Positions 1-11,792 of a DNA stretch of 64,000 nt are shown one piece after another. This DNA is from Dipteris shenzhenensis (lineage: Eukaryota > Polypodiophyta > Polypodiopsida > Gleicheniales): assembly GCA_047967505.1 (NCBI GenBank), contig CM106538.1; one strand, written 5' to 3'. Position 1 is the first letter of the stretch, and each line of letters begins with the position of its first letter. The translations under genes were made by a program, and so were the position numbers. The notes beneath the pieces were generated by a model that saw only the letters and a program-made list of their open reading frames with translations, did not search any database and had not been told where the DNA came from.

Positions 1-583
1 TACATGACATGTAATGGAATCTAGGCTTTGCTGTTACAACCGATTTCCTCATAAGTGCCACAAATAGGACTATGTACTCTTAAGGGTATAATTAAGTGAG
101 TGGTCCAAAAGAAATGTGAGGTCCTTTGTTCAACATAGGGCCCCTGTAAGCATGAAACGTATTAATTTCAAAGTAACAACTATATTACCATAGTCCCTTT
201 AGTGGACCTATGGTAAAATGACCCCAAGGATGAAAATGACGCCTTATCCCTACTCTAAGGGAAATACAACATAAGGACATATGATAAATTGGTGCCGAAG
301 GACAAGGCTTGCCAAATGATAACTGAAAATCCAAGGTTAGGAGATATCCAATCTTAAGGGCATTTTTTGGCCTTTTATCTAGCTAGATCACATTAGTCAT
401 GAGGTACCAAAGGGGATGGGGAGAGATAGAAATATAACCAACCTTTAGAGTCAACCTTATGGAGAGGCATGTTATTGTAGTTAAGAAGCCATAGCCAAGG
501 TTAATGATGATGGAGTAAGAGAAAGAGGCATCTTAGACAATCATTTCCATAGCCACATCATGTGAGAGAATCTAACAAGGGAA

Positions 584-612
584 TGTGTGTGTGTGTGTGT
601 GTGTGTGTGTGA
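584..612. repeat. (TG)n microsatellite
   Basis: About 14 uninterrupted TG dinucleotides. They are followed directly by short imperfect repeats of GGTAGTCCAAGAGTCC type (615-735), which recur in inverted orientation beside the CA-rich block at 29480-29660. Confidence 0.95.
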
Positions 613-2230
613 GTCCAAGGATGGTAGCCCATGGTAGTTTAAGAGTCTTAGGGTGGTAGTCCAAGAGCTGGTGGTAGTTCATGAGTCCCTTAAAATCCAA
701 GAGATAGTAACCAAGAGTCCAAGGGTGGTACATGGCAATTAGATTATTGTCCACCACCGGAAACCCACCAAGATGCAAGGCAAATAGATCCAATAATCCA
801 CTAGGAACTACTCCAATAATCTGTTAGATGTTCTAGGATTATATACTTGTGTGGCTAGCATCTCTACCATGTCCAAGATTTTGTGTCAATGCCCCAAAAC
901 ATGATTCTAGTTGTTTGGTAAGTTTACCAGAAAAGTTATTGTTAGTTGTACCGTGTTTCTCCTTGATGTGAAAATAAGCTTGACAATAGAAAAGTGTGTG
1001 TTCTTCACTTTCTACTTGACCTACTGGGCATATCTTGCATATTCTATCTTCTCATGGGAGCTTTGTTTTTTCCCACCTATTGCTTTTCGCTTCCCAAGAT
1101 TATCTTCTTTAAGATAATCTTGTTTCCCATATTTCAGCATAGGACTTATCACTTAAATTTTCATTTCCTCTTCTAGTTCAAGGTATCATCCCTACCTAAA
1201 CTAGCACAATGGGGTAAGGGGTTTGTATAGTTATTATCAACTCTCCTATTGAGAAACTTTTTTGGTATTGCTTCTACTCTCTCCTACAGATACTAGTGCA
1301 CAAGCTTGGCATCCATCTATAACCATTGATGCACCACCATCATATACAATAACTTTCTCAGCTCCCAGTTCCATGCCACTACCTCACACATGTGTTCTAT
1401 TTATAATTGCTTACAAACTTAGAAACCCCCTCCAATTTGACTGGGTGAGTAACAATGACCCATGTGTTTGTTAACTTTTGAATAGCGAGCATGGGTGGTG
1501 ACCTTGCATTTAAAGTAAAGGTAACCAGAGACTAAGTGTGGTAGACTAATGGTGAGTAGTAGTCCGACGAGGCAACTACAGAAGGAAGTTGAGTAGACTT
1601 TAGAAAGCATTATAACATGGAGCAGGGAGAGAGAGTGATATTGTGTACTTCACCCTCTCCCTCTCACCTAGCTTGCTAGGTTAGGAATTTCGCTTTTACT
1701 AATTGTGCACTGTAAGCCAAGGCGGCTTGGTTGTAACAGATTTCTTTAATAAAAATTTTGGTTTTCCTTCCATTTGTCTATATTGTGAATGCATACTGTG
1801 GTGCTATACTTCTAGCTGTTAAGAGCTCGGTCCCACATGATTTTCCCTTCAACAGCAACCCCATCCTTCGAGTTATCGTGTTGAGATTTGTTTCGTCACC
1901 CCCAACCACGCACAATCAACACTTAAGAATTGCAAGAGTGAGCATCTTCACTCGAGCATTGCATAGGGTTTGGGTCTATTCATGAGCACCAAGTGCCTAT
2001 GAGAACATGTTGGGATTTGAGCAAACAAGAGCATCAACACCATGGGACTTCATCACTTGTATCTTATGGGTGTTGCCAAGGGGTTACCGATTCCCTAATT
2101 CCTACTCAAGGCGCCCACCCCTCCCTCTCACGGCATACAAAGGAATTAGGTATTACAGTGTTTGTTATTGCTTGAAGAGCAAAGAGTGTTCCCTTTGCAA
2201 ACCAACCTATGGCATGTGCAGGGAGCACAG

Positions 2231-2499
2231 GTGAGAAGTAGAGAATAAGCCATATATGTGGTCTAAGAAGGTCAATACTCTATCTCTAACATCTTAAACA
2301 CTATTGTAGATGAAGTAAGAACTATTGGTAAAAATGAGAACTAAATGGGATATTCATTTTACAAAGGTGAAAAGTAGAGAATAAGCCATATATGTGGTCT
2401 AAGAAGGTCAATACCTAATCTCTAACATCTTAAACACTATTGTAGATGAAGTAAGAACTATTGGTAAAAACGAGAACTAAATGGGATATTCATTTTATA
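2231..2499. repeat. Tandem duplication, 136-bp unit, two copies
   Basis: The block starting GTGAGAAGTAGAGAATAAGC at 2231 is repeated from 2367 with only a few substitutions or small indels, ending around CATTTTAT at 2499. The copies are so alike that the duplication is probably young. No reading frame runs through it. Confidence 0.9.
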
Positions 2500-3320
2500 T
2501 CGTTAAAAAGTGCCAATTTTTAAATCATTTTAAGAAACATGGCTTCCTATCATAAGTCCAAATAGAAAAACCTAAAAAAATTCAAGTTTTTTATTCTAGT
2601 GAATCTATAAATTTATAATTAAAAAAGCATATTTTCCATTGAAGCATGATATGCACATGGGAAAAAGGTAAAATGATCTTAGTTTCTTATACACCCTCAT
2701 ATCAAAATAAAAGAAGCACTTGTGTATATTTCTAGTTTAACAATTACGACTCAATTACCCGAAAGATCTTAGAAATCATAATGTGTAACATCCTTATATA
2801 TATTAGCACCCCTAAGCTCCTAGTTAACATCATGATCACTAGGAGATGAAGTAGTTTATCCATCCTCTTTGATATAATTGACAATCACATTGTCCTCATT
2901 TCTCTTTGTACTTCCCGAATGTTGTTACAAAATCCTCTGAAAGCTTCAAAAACATGGCATAGAATTAACAAGCAAATCCATACCAAGTAAAATCAAGCAC
3001 AATTCTAAGACACAAATAGATTGGGTTACTCCCTACTTGCTTACAATGTGAGCCTCAACCAGGTTAGACAATAGAGTAATCCTAGGTAGCACAGCCATGG
3101 CATGTATTGTGGCTATAGTTGGTGCTTTCATCACTATCAATGCTTGACATAGATACACTTGCTCAACCACTTGCATACAATGACCTTTGTCAAACTCAAT
3201 CACCCATGGTTTGGTGATGACCGATGAGCAATTAGAGACATTGCATCAACACATCTTTGTCTATCCACAATTATTACCTTTGGAAATTGTACAACCTTTC
3301 ATTTTTTTATCATAAACATA

Positions 3321-3934
3321 TGACACAGCTCAATGTTGTTATCGAGTTGTGTCACAAGTTTTCAAAAAAAGGAAAACAATAGAAACCTATGACACACCTC
3401 AATAACAACTTTGCATTGCATCGTATCTTTTTTTATATTTAAAAAAGCAACATATGACACAATTTGATGCTGTTATCAAGTTTTGTCATAAGTTTCAAAC
3501 AAATGCCCCCAAAAACATCAAAATTATGATGTGGCTCGATAACAACATCGAGTTGCATCCACTATCCAAAAAAAAAACCACTCATTATTTGATCATAAAC
3601 ACATGACATAAGTCGATGCTATTATCAAGTTGTATAAGTTTTTATAAAAAAAACTTTTTCTCTATTAAAAAAATTCGACAAACCCCCACCCCTTTGGCCC
3701 TTCCCAAAGCATCAAAATTATGATGCAACTTGATAATAGCATTGAGTTGCATCATTAATGTACCTTTTTTTGTGTGTGTGCAGTGATGATGCAACTTGTT
3801 GGTGTTATCGAGCTGCATCATGATGTTATTGGGGAGGGGGGGCAGAATTTGCCTTTTTTTTGGGGGGGGGGAGAAAAAAGTTTATTTTTTGGCAAACTTA
3901 TGACACAACTCGATAACAACATCAAATTATGTCA
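3321..3934. repeat. Array of eight 34-bp imperfect palindromes, alternating orientation
   Basis: Eight copies of a 34-bp unit lie at 3321-3354, 3390-3425 (length slightly off), 3455-3488, 3527-3560, 3604-3636, 3721-3754, 3787-3820 and 3901-3934. Each has two arms of about 14 bp resembling TGATGCAACTCGAT and its reverse complement, around a 6-bp centre that reads AACAAC-like in copies 2, 4, 6 and 8 and GTTGTT-like in copies 1, 3, 5 and 7. Orientation therefore alternates without exception. Flanks also recur: TCATAAACA before copies 1 and 5, and CATCAAAATTATGATG at copies 4 and 6. This implies a higher-order unit of one inverted pair. No reading frame uses it. Confidence 0.85.
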
Positions 3935-4250
3935 TAATTATGATAAAATAATGAGAGGATTTATGATTTTCAAAGGTTTGAGCAAGCTCAATTGATGCAA
4001 CACTCTACGGAACCATAACAACCTCATGCATCTCCCAAAAACTCTTGCTAAATACTTGAATTGTTGGATATCTACCGATGCAAAGTCTCCAACTACTCAA
4101 TCATCACGAAATCACTCACGGTAGAAGGTTTTAGCTAATCAAGTGCATATGAGTTAAGCATTGGCAAATGAAGGAAGCGGTTATCATCATTGTGTTATTA
4201 AACAAAAATCTATTTCATGCTAATTTGCTTTCAAACAAATTTCTATACCA

Positions 4251-4700
4251 TCTGCAATGATGGAATCTTAGTCTACTTTTGTGGATGTAAAATATTCATT
4301 GTAATCCAAAAAATAACACGTAAATTTGGTGTGTTTTTTGAAGACAACAATCATGTGCAGTTAAGTATGACCTAACTTGCTGTATTTAAACCACTTTGAA
4401 AAGGTGCAATACATAAATTTGTGCTCTCTTTTAGAATCAATTGTTTTTGTAGATAGACTCATGAACAAATATTTTCTATGCCATTGACAATGATGGAATC
4501 TTAGGGTAATTTTGAGGATGTAAAATATTTATTGCAATCCAAAATAGATAATCATAGCACGTGTTTTGAAGACAACATCCATGTGTAGCTAAGTATCAAG
4601 ACTAAACTATGTATATTTTTAGTTCACTTTGAAAAGCTGCATTACATAGATTTGTGATCTTTTGTAGAACCAATCATTTGTGGAGATAGACCTTTGAAAA
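4251..4700. repeat. Diverged tandem duplication, period about 235 bp
   Basis: The block beginning CAATGATGGAATCTTAG near 4254 recurs near 4489. Matching landmarks in the same order include GGATGTAAAATATT, GAAGACAAC, CACTTTGAAAAG and a GATAGAC stretch. Copies differ by many substitutions and small indels, so the event is older than the one at 2231. No coding content is recognised. Confidence 0.75.
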
Positions 4701-5739
4701 TGTAGACTACTTTTAAAAAGATGGCAATAATCTTAAGATTTTGAATGGAATGTTTTTTTGAGAACCCTTGCATTTTTTTTTTTTGGAGAACCCTTGCAAA
4801 TTTCTCACTTCATCCACAATAGTGTTGTTATTCCATGTATGCTTAGCATCTCAACTCAAGGTGTCACCATGTTCCTGTGTCTTAGTGGGACAACCTAAAT
4901 AGATAAGGCAACAATCAAATACATGGTCCTAGTAGCCAAAATAAATGACTGAGGAGGGATATCATAGCCATTGGGAGGTTGGAAGTTAAATGAACATATT
5001 GTTTTTTATTTCTTTGCCTACTACAATCTAATTATATTTATTAAGCCATAAGGTTTTTGGCTACCAAATTGTGGCATATGGAAGTACAAAAACTATCCAA
5101 GTGGCATTTCAATGGAGGTTTAGAACAAAGTTATCGACCTAACTCTCTATAAGGGGTCTTTGAGGACATCATTTGCAACCAAGAGAATACTAAGGATTTC
5201 CTTCTTAAAAGGTGGTGGTTGTACCAGCTAGATAACCTTGAGGCTCAACAAGAAACACCAATAGAGGATCCAAGGGATGCAAAGAGAAAGCCAAAAAAAT
5301 GATCATCAATTTGTAGCATGAGGAGCCATTTTTGAAGAAAAATAAAAATAGGCTTAATCAGAGGAGGACCTATTTTGAGAGTCCCTCTATCCTAATAGCA
5401 AATGGTGGACTTTTGAATTTGATTCCTTTATAATATTCAAAAAGTTTGATTCTTCTATCTCAACTTGAAATTTCATAGATTGACCTTCGAGCAAGGTCAA
5501 TAGAAGAGTGGGAGAATAGGGGTCTTGGGTATGCAAAGTCTCCCAAGGACGATGAACATTAAAGAGATTACAAAGAGGGGAAGGCAATCTATGAGAATTT
5601 ATGGCTTTTGATAGATGTAACCTTGTGGTATGCACCATGGGAGTCATTAGTCTCAAAGCATTTAAATAGGAATCTTACAATAGGCATGTGATCAACATTT
5701 ATCATGACTAGTTCATGCATTGTGACTAGTTCTTATAAT

Positions 5740-5950
5740 ATCTTAGTCTAAAACTTTGTTCTCAAATTTTACATGCTTGAAAGCTTCAAGGGTGAGCACA
5801 TCCAAATTGTCATCTCATTATTGGTCAACAATTCCATCTTGATTTTTGTCCTAGTCTATAACTTTATTCACACATGATTGAAAGCTTCAAGGGTGAGCAC
5901 ATCCAAATCCTTATCTTGTTGGTCAACAATTCCATCTTGATTTCTATCGT
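5740..5950. repeat. Tandem duplication, period about 100 bp
   Basis: The string GAAAGCTTCAAGGGTGAGCA is present at about 5779 and again at about 5880. Both copies are followed by ACATCCAAAT, GGTCAACAATTCCATCTTGA and a T-rich tail. No coding role is visible. Confidence 0.8.
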
Positions 5951-6353
5951 AAATTTGTTCATCGTTGCTTTACTTGTCATCAACTATCTTTTCACCCACT
6001 AGGCCTGCTTCAGTGTCACTTTTATGTAATTTGCTCCACCAATTTGTGTAGATGCATTTCTTATATTGGTATCCTAAAGCATAATAGACCTCCTTCTCTT
6101 TCTGTCTATATGCATTTCCATCATCGAGGTTGGTTTTATATTTGAGCACCTATCCTCACAAAAACCTTTTGAATTTAGCTCAACATAAACTATATTTTTT
6201 TCTTGCATACAGAGGCATCCTCACATGTCCTTGAAGCATATCTTAGTTGCATTCTAGCAAGAGGCATAAAATGGTTGGGATTCATCACAAGCATTGGAAT
6301 AAAACCACTCTCCTTAGTTGTTAGGTGTCTTATTTTGTAGGTTGCTTAGCCTT

Positions 6354-6914
6354 TGTCACAACCCCTTTAGGCATCAAAGTTTCAACAATAGTCGACTACT
6401 CTAAGGCATTAGTATCTCCACTTTAAACATTGAATGACATCTCGTTTGCTCTAGCAACAACGGTTTTGCATCTATCTTCTATCTATGCTAGGCAGTTTAC
6501 TACTTACTATTGAAATAGCGAGCTCACCAAATGATTGCCCACTTGGGTAGTGGACCCTATAGCCATTGGCATGATAGGTTAAGTGGTTGCAGTGTGATTG
6601 ATGTTATCCATAAACCTAATAGCCAGCTACATAGTTAGTCATTCACAATTGTTTGGTGTAGAGGGGGAGTTGTTGTTGTGTTGAGGTGGTGTATTTTTGT
6701 GGAGTGGTTGTGTGTGTAGAGGAGCCAATGTTGAGCAACTGCATTGTGACCAAAGAGCTATGTATGCCTCCGCCTCTCTTGTGAATGAAGAACTCCTCTC
6801 TTGTGTGAATACTAGAGCGATTGTAGAGCTCCAAGCTCCCCCCTCTTCCACTGCATCATTGTTGTTGTCTTATTTTGTTTCCTAGTACTACATGTGCTTG
6901 CATCTTTTGTGACA
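6354..6914 (+). repeat. Probable 5' LTR of copia element A
   Basis: The right end is set by a primer-binding site that starts at 6915. Searching back for a matching terminus gives TGTCACAA at 6354-6361, the exact inverse of the TTGTGACA that closes the LTR at 6907-6914, giving a 561-bp unit with TG...CA ends. That matched terminus is the main support for the left boundary. A second LTR copy is not present, because element A is cut off at about 11785, so the boundary cannot be confirmed by comparison. Confidence 0.55.
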
Positions 6915-6926
6915 TGATATCAGAGC
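6915..6926 (+). other. Primer-binding site of copia element A
   Basis: TGATATCAGAGC differs at one base from TGGTATCAGAGC, the complement of the 3' end of plant initiator-methionine tRNA, which primes most plant copia elements. It directly abuts the LTR end. The distance from here to gag (about 880 bp) is unusually long for copia, which lowers confidence. Confidence 0.55.
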
Positions 6927-7801
6927 ATACATGGCTAGACATCTAGCACAAGTGAAAATTGCACGTCTTCCTCAATCAAGAGGTAAATATTTTTTGTCCA
7001 TAGTGTTGTGGAGATTGATATTTCATCCACCGCCAATATAAAGGACTCCACAGTCAATGTGTGGAGTGTTTAAAAGCTTAGATCCACAGACAGTGTGGAG
7101 TGTTGAAAGGATTTTTATATTGCAAGTAGTCACATTCCCTCAAGAGAAGTTTGCTTTGCATTTTCAAGGCTGTACAAGTTTCTCTATTGCATTTTTAAAA
7201 GTTGAAGGCCACTCTATGTCAAAAGGCAGAAGGAAAGTATAGCCCCTAGAGATCTATAAGAATTTTGGTAAATATCTAAAGATATGTGATGAATCTTGGA
7301 TTTCTTATTGAAGAACATTGTAGAGAAGATTAACATCTACATTTTTTGTTTTTACATTAAGGCCAAGAGCAAAAGCTATAGTCTCTGGAAGAAGTGTTGA
7401 AAAATCACTACAACGTGAGGAGGGACTCTTAGATCTATCCCAAGAGCCTGTATCATGATGTGATAATTTGAGCCCCTTATTTATTTTTCAAGCTCCTTAC
7501 TCATATTTTTTGCCTTGTTTATACTATTATTTTTTAATATGCACTTTGTATGCTCAGGAGTATAGTTTTTGAGAAGAACATGAGCAAATCACTACAACCC
7601 AAAGAGGGGTGTCGATACTGCGTTAGGGCCCTAGATTGCATTGTGATGGCTTCAACTCAGTTTTGCTCAGTTTTTGCCATGTTCTCATTATTATGCATTT
7701 TGGGGCAATTTCATGCCCACATTGAGGCATTTGCTCTGTGAATAGTGAGATTGTGTTCGGTTGTTTTTTGGTGCTTGCTACCCAAGGTTTTTTGGTTAAT
7801 A
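6927..7801 (+). other. Long untranslated leader of element A
   Basis: No recognisable coding content lies between the primer-binding site and the gag start at 7802. Two short similar stretches containing AAATCACTACAAC (about 7408 and 7588) suggest an internal duplication. The leader is much longer than in typical copia elements, so it may contain an old insertion. Confidence 0.45.
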
Positions 7802-10800
7802 ATGGCTGAGAAAATAGGCATTGAGAAGTTGACTATGACCAACAATCAGCCCTAGAAGTTTAGAATGCTCAACTACTTGACCGGCAAAGGTCTTTGGGGT
7901 TATGTAAGTGGAGAGATAGAGCAACCCGTGCTCCCTAAAGGAGAGGTTTCTATAGATCAACACAAGGCTTGGGAAGACGGGAATGAAAAGAATGAGAAAT
8001 TTATGTATTTGATTTCTACAAATGTAATAGATGGCATGATTGGCCACATACAAGACTTGGAGATTGCACAAGATGCATGGGACATGTTGGAAAAGATGTA
8101 CAGTAGCAATACAAAGGCAAGGCAAATACAATTAAAGAATGAGCTCAATAATCTCAAGAATAAAAATGTGTTTGTGAATGACTATGTGTTGAGAATTAAA
8201 AGATTCCCGATGCCTTGGGATTTAATGGAGAAGAACAAGATGATGATGACTTAGTGTATGTAGCCTTGAATGGTTTAAATGAAGACGAGAAGTGGAAGTC
8301 ATTTGTAACTTCAGTTTATGTATGAGGAAATCTCCCGATGTTGAGGAGCTAACATCTCTCATGATTACTGAAGAGTTGGTTCAAGGTGGATGAAGAAATA
8401 ATGAGAGAGAACATGCTAGTGCTTTCTACTCAGATCTGGTAGAGGCAAGGGGAGATCACAGAGAGGTCATGGTGTCGGAAGATCTGGTAGTGGTGGACAC
8501 CAACAAAACTACAAAGGTCAGTATTACTATATTGAGAGGTCTCTAGGTCAAGGAAGAGGAAACTATAGAGGCAGGGGGAGCAATAGAGGCCGAGGTGGAT
8601 GGCATAATAATAGATATAGTGGAAATCAAAGTGGATGCTATTATTGTGGTGGAACCCATATCACATTGAAAAGTTTTGTTACAAGAACAAGAAGATGCAA
8701 ATAAATGTAGATAACATTAGGGCAATTATTCATCATCCAATAGGCAAAATGAAGAGAAAAAAAATCTATTTGTAATGCAACATATGTTGAATCCCATTTT
8801 GCATAAGGAAAGGGTCACATATATATGATATGTGGACTTAGGTGCATTAAACCACATGAGCTATCATGGAGAGTGGCTTGTTGATTTGTAGTAGCCTGAG
8901 AGGCTTGGCTTTATTGAGACAGGAGAGGATACTTGTCATTCAATTGAGCATGTTGGTAGAGTTCCTTTGAACATGCAAAATGGGCAAACAAAGTATTTGG
9001 CTAATGTATTACATGTGCGAAGTATTACTATGAACATTGTTTCTACTGGTCAAATGTTGGAGCAAGGTTTGCAAGTCAAGTTTGTCAAGTTTAGCAAAGA
9101 GCATGTGTTTGTTGAATACTACAATGTTTGCAAAAGCACCGGGAGTTGTTGTAGACATTGAGATATGGCATAAGCAAATTGGCCATGTGAATGTGTAGCA
9201 GTTGAAGTCAATGTAGTCCAAAGGTATAGTTGCAATTTTGCCTAAGTTCATAGTTGAAAACATGGACAAGGTGTGTGAAGCTTGTCAGCTCGTGAAGCAA
9301 GCAAAGAAATCCTTTCCACAAGAAAGACATATAATGTTAAAGCCACTTGATTTAATACATACAGATGTATGGGGTCCCACAAATACATAACCATTGAGTG
9401 GGAGTAGGCTTTATGTGACCTTTATTGATGATTACTCAAGGAAGATTTGGGTATACTTTATGAAGCAAAATTATGAAGGTTTTTATCATTTTAAATCTTT
9501 TAAAGCCATGGTTGAAAACGAATGTGGTAGGAAGATAAAATGCCTAAGATTAGATAGTGGAGGTGAATATTTCTCACATGAGTTTGACAATTACTTGAAG
9601 AATCATGGCATAAGAAGGTTTTCATGCAGGTACACCCCACAACAAAATCTGGTTGCTAAAAGAAAGAATAAAGACACGGCTGAGGTTGCAAGAGCCATGC
9701 TAATAAATGAGAGAAATATGCCCAACTGTTATTAGGTTGAGGCAGTTTACAAATTTGTATATATTATGAATAGAACCTCCACTGTAGCGATACATGATAT
9801 GAAACTAGAGGAGAAGTATACTGGTAGAAAACTAGATATGTCACACTTCAAAGTTTTTGGATATGTTGCATATGTGCATATACCAGATGAGTTGGGGACA
9901 AAGCTCAAACATGCATTCTATTGGGATACTCAATAGAGCAAAAGGGGTATCGTTCTTACAACCTTATCACACGAAAGTGTAGAGTGAGCAGGGATGTTGT
10001 ATGCAAATAGGGGAACCTTGGTATGCACCGCCTAATGGAGTTGTGAAATGATGAATGGAAAGGATGTTGTTGGAACTAGTGTATAGTAGGAATCATACAG
10101 CTTGAGTGGGACCAGGAGAGTCCTCTAGTAATGCTATAAAGTGAACCCTTGGTTAGGGAGGTTGAGAGCAGGTGTTGATTTGTCAGTTGTGAAAATTCAA
10201 CAAGGGAAAGTAAAGATTGATGAAGGACATGCAAATCCTAAGAATAATGTTGGTCACAATTTTGTGAATGATGAATCTAGTGGTGAAGAGTCCTCAGGCA
10301 ATGAGTTTGGCATACCAAAAGTAAGAACACTTGGTGTGCGGAACATGAGGCCTACAAATGAGCAACCTATACGTAGATCAAGTAGGGTGAAATATCTAGT
10401 GTAGATTTGGATTTGAGAATTATGCAACACATCATTATGCATACATGATAAAAGTAATGCAAAGTGTTGAGCCTCCATGCTATAAAGAGGCTCATGGTCA
10501 TGCTGTATGGGAATCAACAAAATGGATGAAGAGATGGGTGCACTTGGCTTGAATATGGTACTCAGGATCTAGTGCCATTGCCAAAGGGAAATATACCTAT
10601 TGGCTATAAATGGATGTATATAGTGAAGCATCATGCTGATGGTACAATTAGTAGAGGTATAAGGCAAGGCTTCTTGCGCCAAAGGACATGCACAAACATA
10701 TCGCATTGATTATGAGAAGACATTCACCCTAGTTGCCAAAATGGCTATTGTGAGAGCTATGATATCATTGGCTACATCAAAAGGATGGAAATTATAGGGT

Positions 10801-11785
10801 TCACCTATTCTTTTGTACTTAGAGTTCTTTTGGCTTTCACAACTAAGAAAGAAAAAACTGTTTTCAGCCTCCAACGAATTGATGTTAAGAATGCCTTATT
10901 GAATGGAGACTTGCAAGAGGAAGTGTATATGGAGCAACTAGAAGGGCATGTGCACCCGAATGTACCACACTATGTGTTGAAAGTTAAAGAGAGCATTTTA
11001 TGGGCTGAACCAAGCACCAAGGGCTTGGACAGATAGGATAAGTAAGTTCTTAAAGGATGTAGACTTTGTGATTAGTGAGGCCGATCATTCTTTATATGTA
11101 CAAAAGACAAGTGTAGGAATGGTGGTGATAGTCATCTATGTGGATGATTTGATAATTACAAGAAGTGATGCAGTTAAGATTGCACATGCAAAGAACATGC
11201 TTTGTGTGGAATTTAACATGGACCTTGGTGAGCTAAGGTACTTCTTGGGAATCAAAGTGATCCATACTCCTCATGGGATATGGATACTACAACAAAAGTA
11301 TATGTTGGATATGCTCCACAAGTTTGGGATGACAACATGTAAGCTAGTTGAAGTTATGGCCTCATGTTTGAGAAGAGTTGGAGGATCCAACCATGTACAA
11401 GAATTTGATTGGAAGTTGCCTGTATGCCACATTGACTAGGCTAGATATGTGTCATGATATAGGAGTGTTGAGTCAGTTTTTAGCACCCAAGGAAGCTACA
11501 TTTGCATGCAACATGGAGGATTCTATGATATGCAAAGGATACACTAAGTTATGAGCTATTTTATGGATATGGAACATCCATAGAGGTGTTTGGATACACC
11601 AATGTAGATTGGGCAAGTAGCTCTTATGACAAAGGTTCACTAGTGGGGCTATGGATTCAATTTTGGTAGTGGCATGGTGATTTGGAGCAGTAAGAAGCAA
11701 CCAACAGTTGCATTTTCTAGTCCTGAGGCTGAGTACACAAGCAATGGCAGCATGTGAGATAGTTTGGTTGAGGAAGCCACTACTT
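7802..11785 (+). pseudogene. Decayed copia gag-pol, element A
   Basis: Domains follow the copia order gag, protease, integrase, RT, RNase H. Gag starts at ATG 7802 and is open to about 8254 apart from one early stop; it has the copia gag pattern with AWDMLEKMY. An Arg/Gly-rich stretch and a broken zinc knuckle (only the first CYYC part intact) follow near 8450-8690. Protease near 8829 reads DLGA instead of DSGA, with a stop just before. Integrase (8967-9900) keeps the HTDVWG and LRLDSGGEY aspartates, but the catalytic Glu after QQN is Lys. RT retains YVDD at 11137-11148. RNase H is cut at about 11785 inside the stretch containing AMAACEIVWLRK. There are many stops and frameshifts. It is related to element D, since gag and integrase blocks align by eye. 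The product would be a retrotransposon polyprotein; this copy cannot encode one. Confidence 0.9.
10794..10873 (+). repeat. About 80 bp of element D-type LTR inside element A RT
   Basis: From TATAGGGTT to CAGCCTCCA this stretch matches the reverse complement of the inner part of the D-family LTR (about 51894-51974 and 57100-57180), including AGAGTTCTTTTGGCTTTCAC. It sits exactly between the RT blocks ending ATSKGW and starting DVKNALLNG, which are nearly adjacent in intact RTs. In coding orientation it is the same sense as element A. It is an insertion, not part of the RT. Confidence 0.85.
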
Positions 11786-11792
11786 ATCCAAC
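11780..11792. other. Breakpoint joining elements A and B tail to tail
   Basis: Left of here the plus strand encodes the RNase H of A; right of here the minus strand encodes the early RT of B. Both reading tracks stop at the same spot and no 3' LTR, polypurine tract or filler lies between. The exact base cannot be fixed by eye to better than several bases. Confidence 0.8.

Larger units (their letters stand above)
1..6353. other. Gene-free AT-rich region with local duplications
   Basis: I see no coding region with recognisable protein similarity here; open frames are short and lack any family motif. The stretch holds a (TG)n microsatellite near 584, short repeats built on GGTAG and AGTCCAAG (615-735), a 136-bp tandem duplication (2231-2499), an array of alternating palindromes (3321-3934), a duplication with a period near 235 bp (4251-4700) and one with a period near 100 bp (5740-5950). 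These are listed separately. The remainder looks like decayed repeat DNA. Confidence 0.6.

Noticed and set aside
3321-3934. CRISPR-like array
   Set aside because: Repeat orientation alternates, intervals vary in length and are AT-rich low-complexity, and this is plant nuclear DNA.
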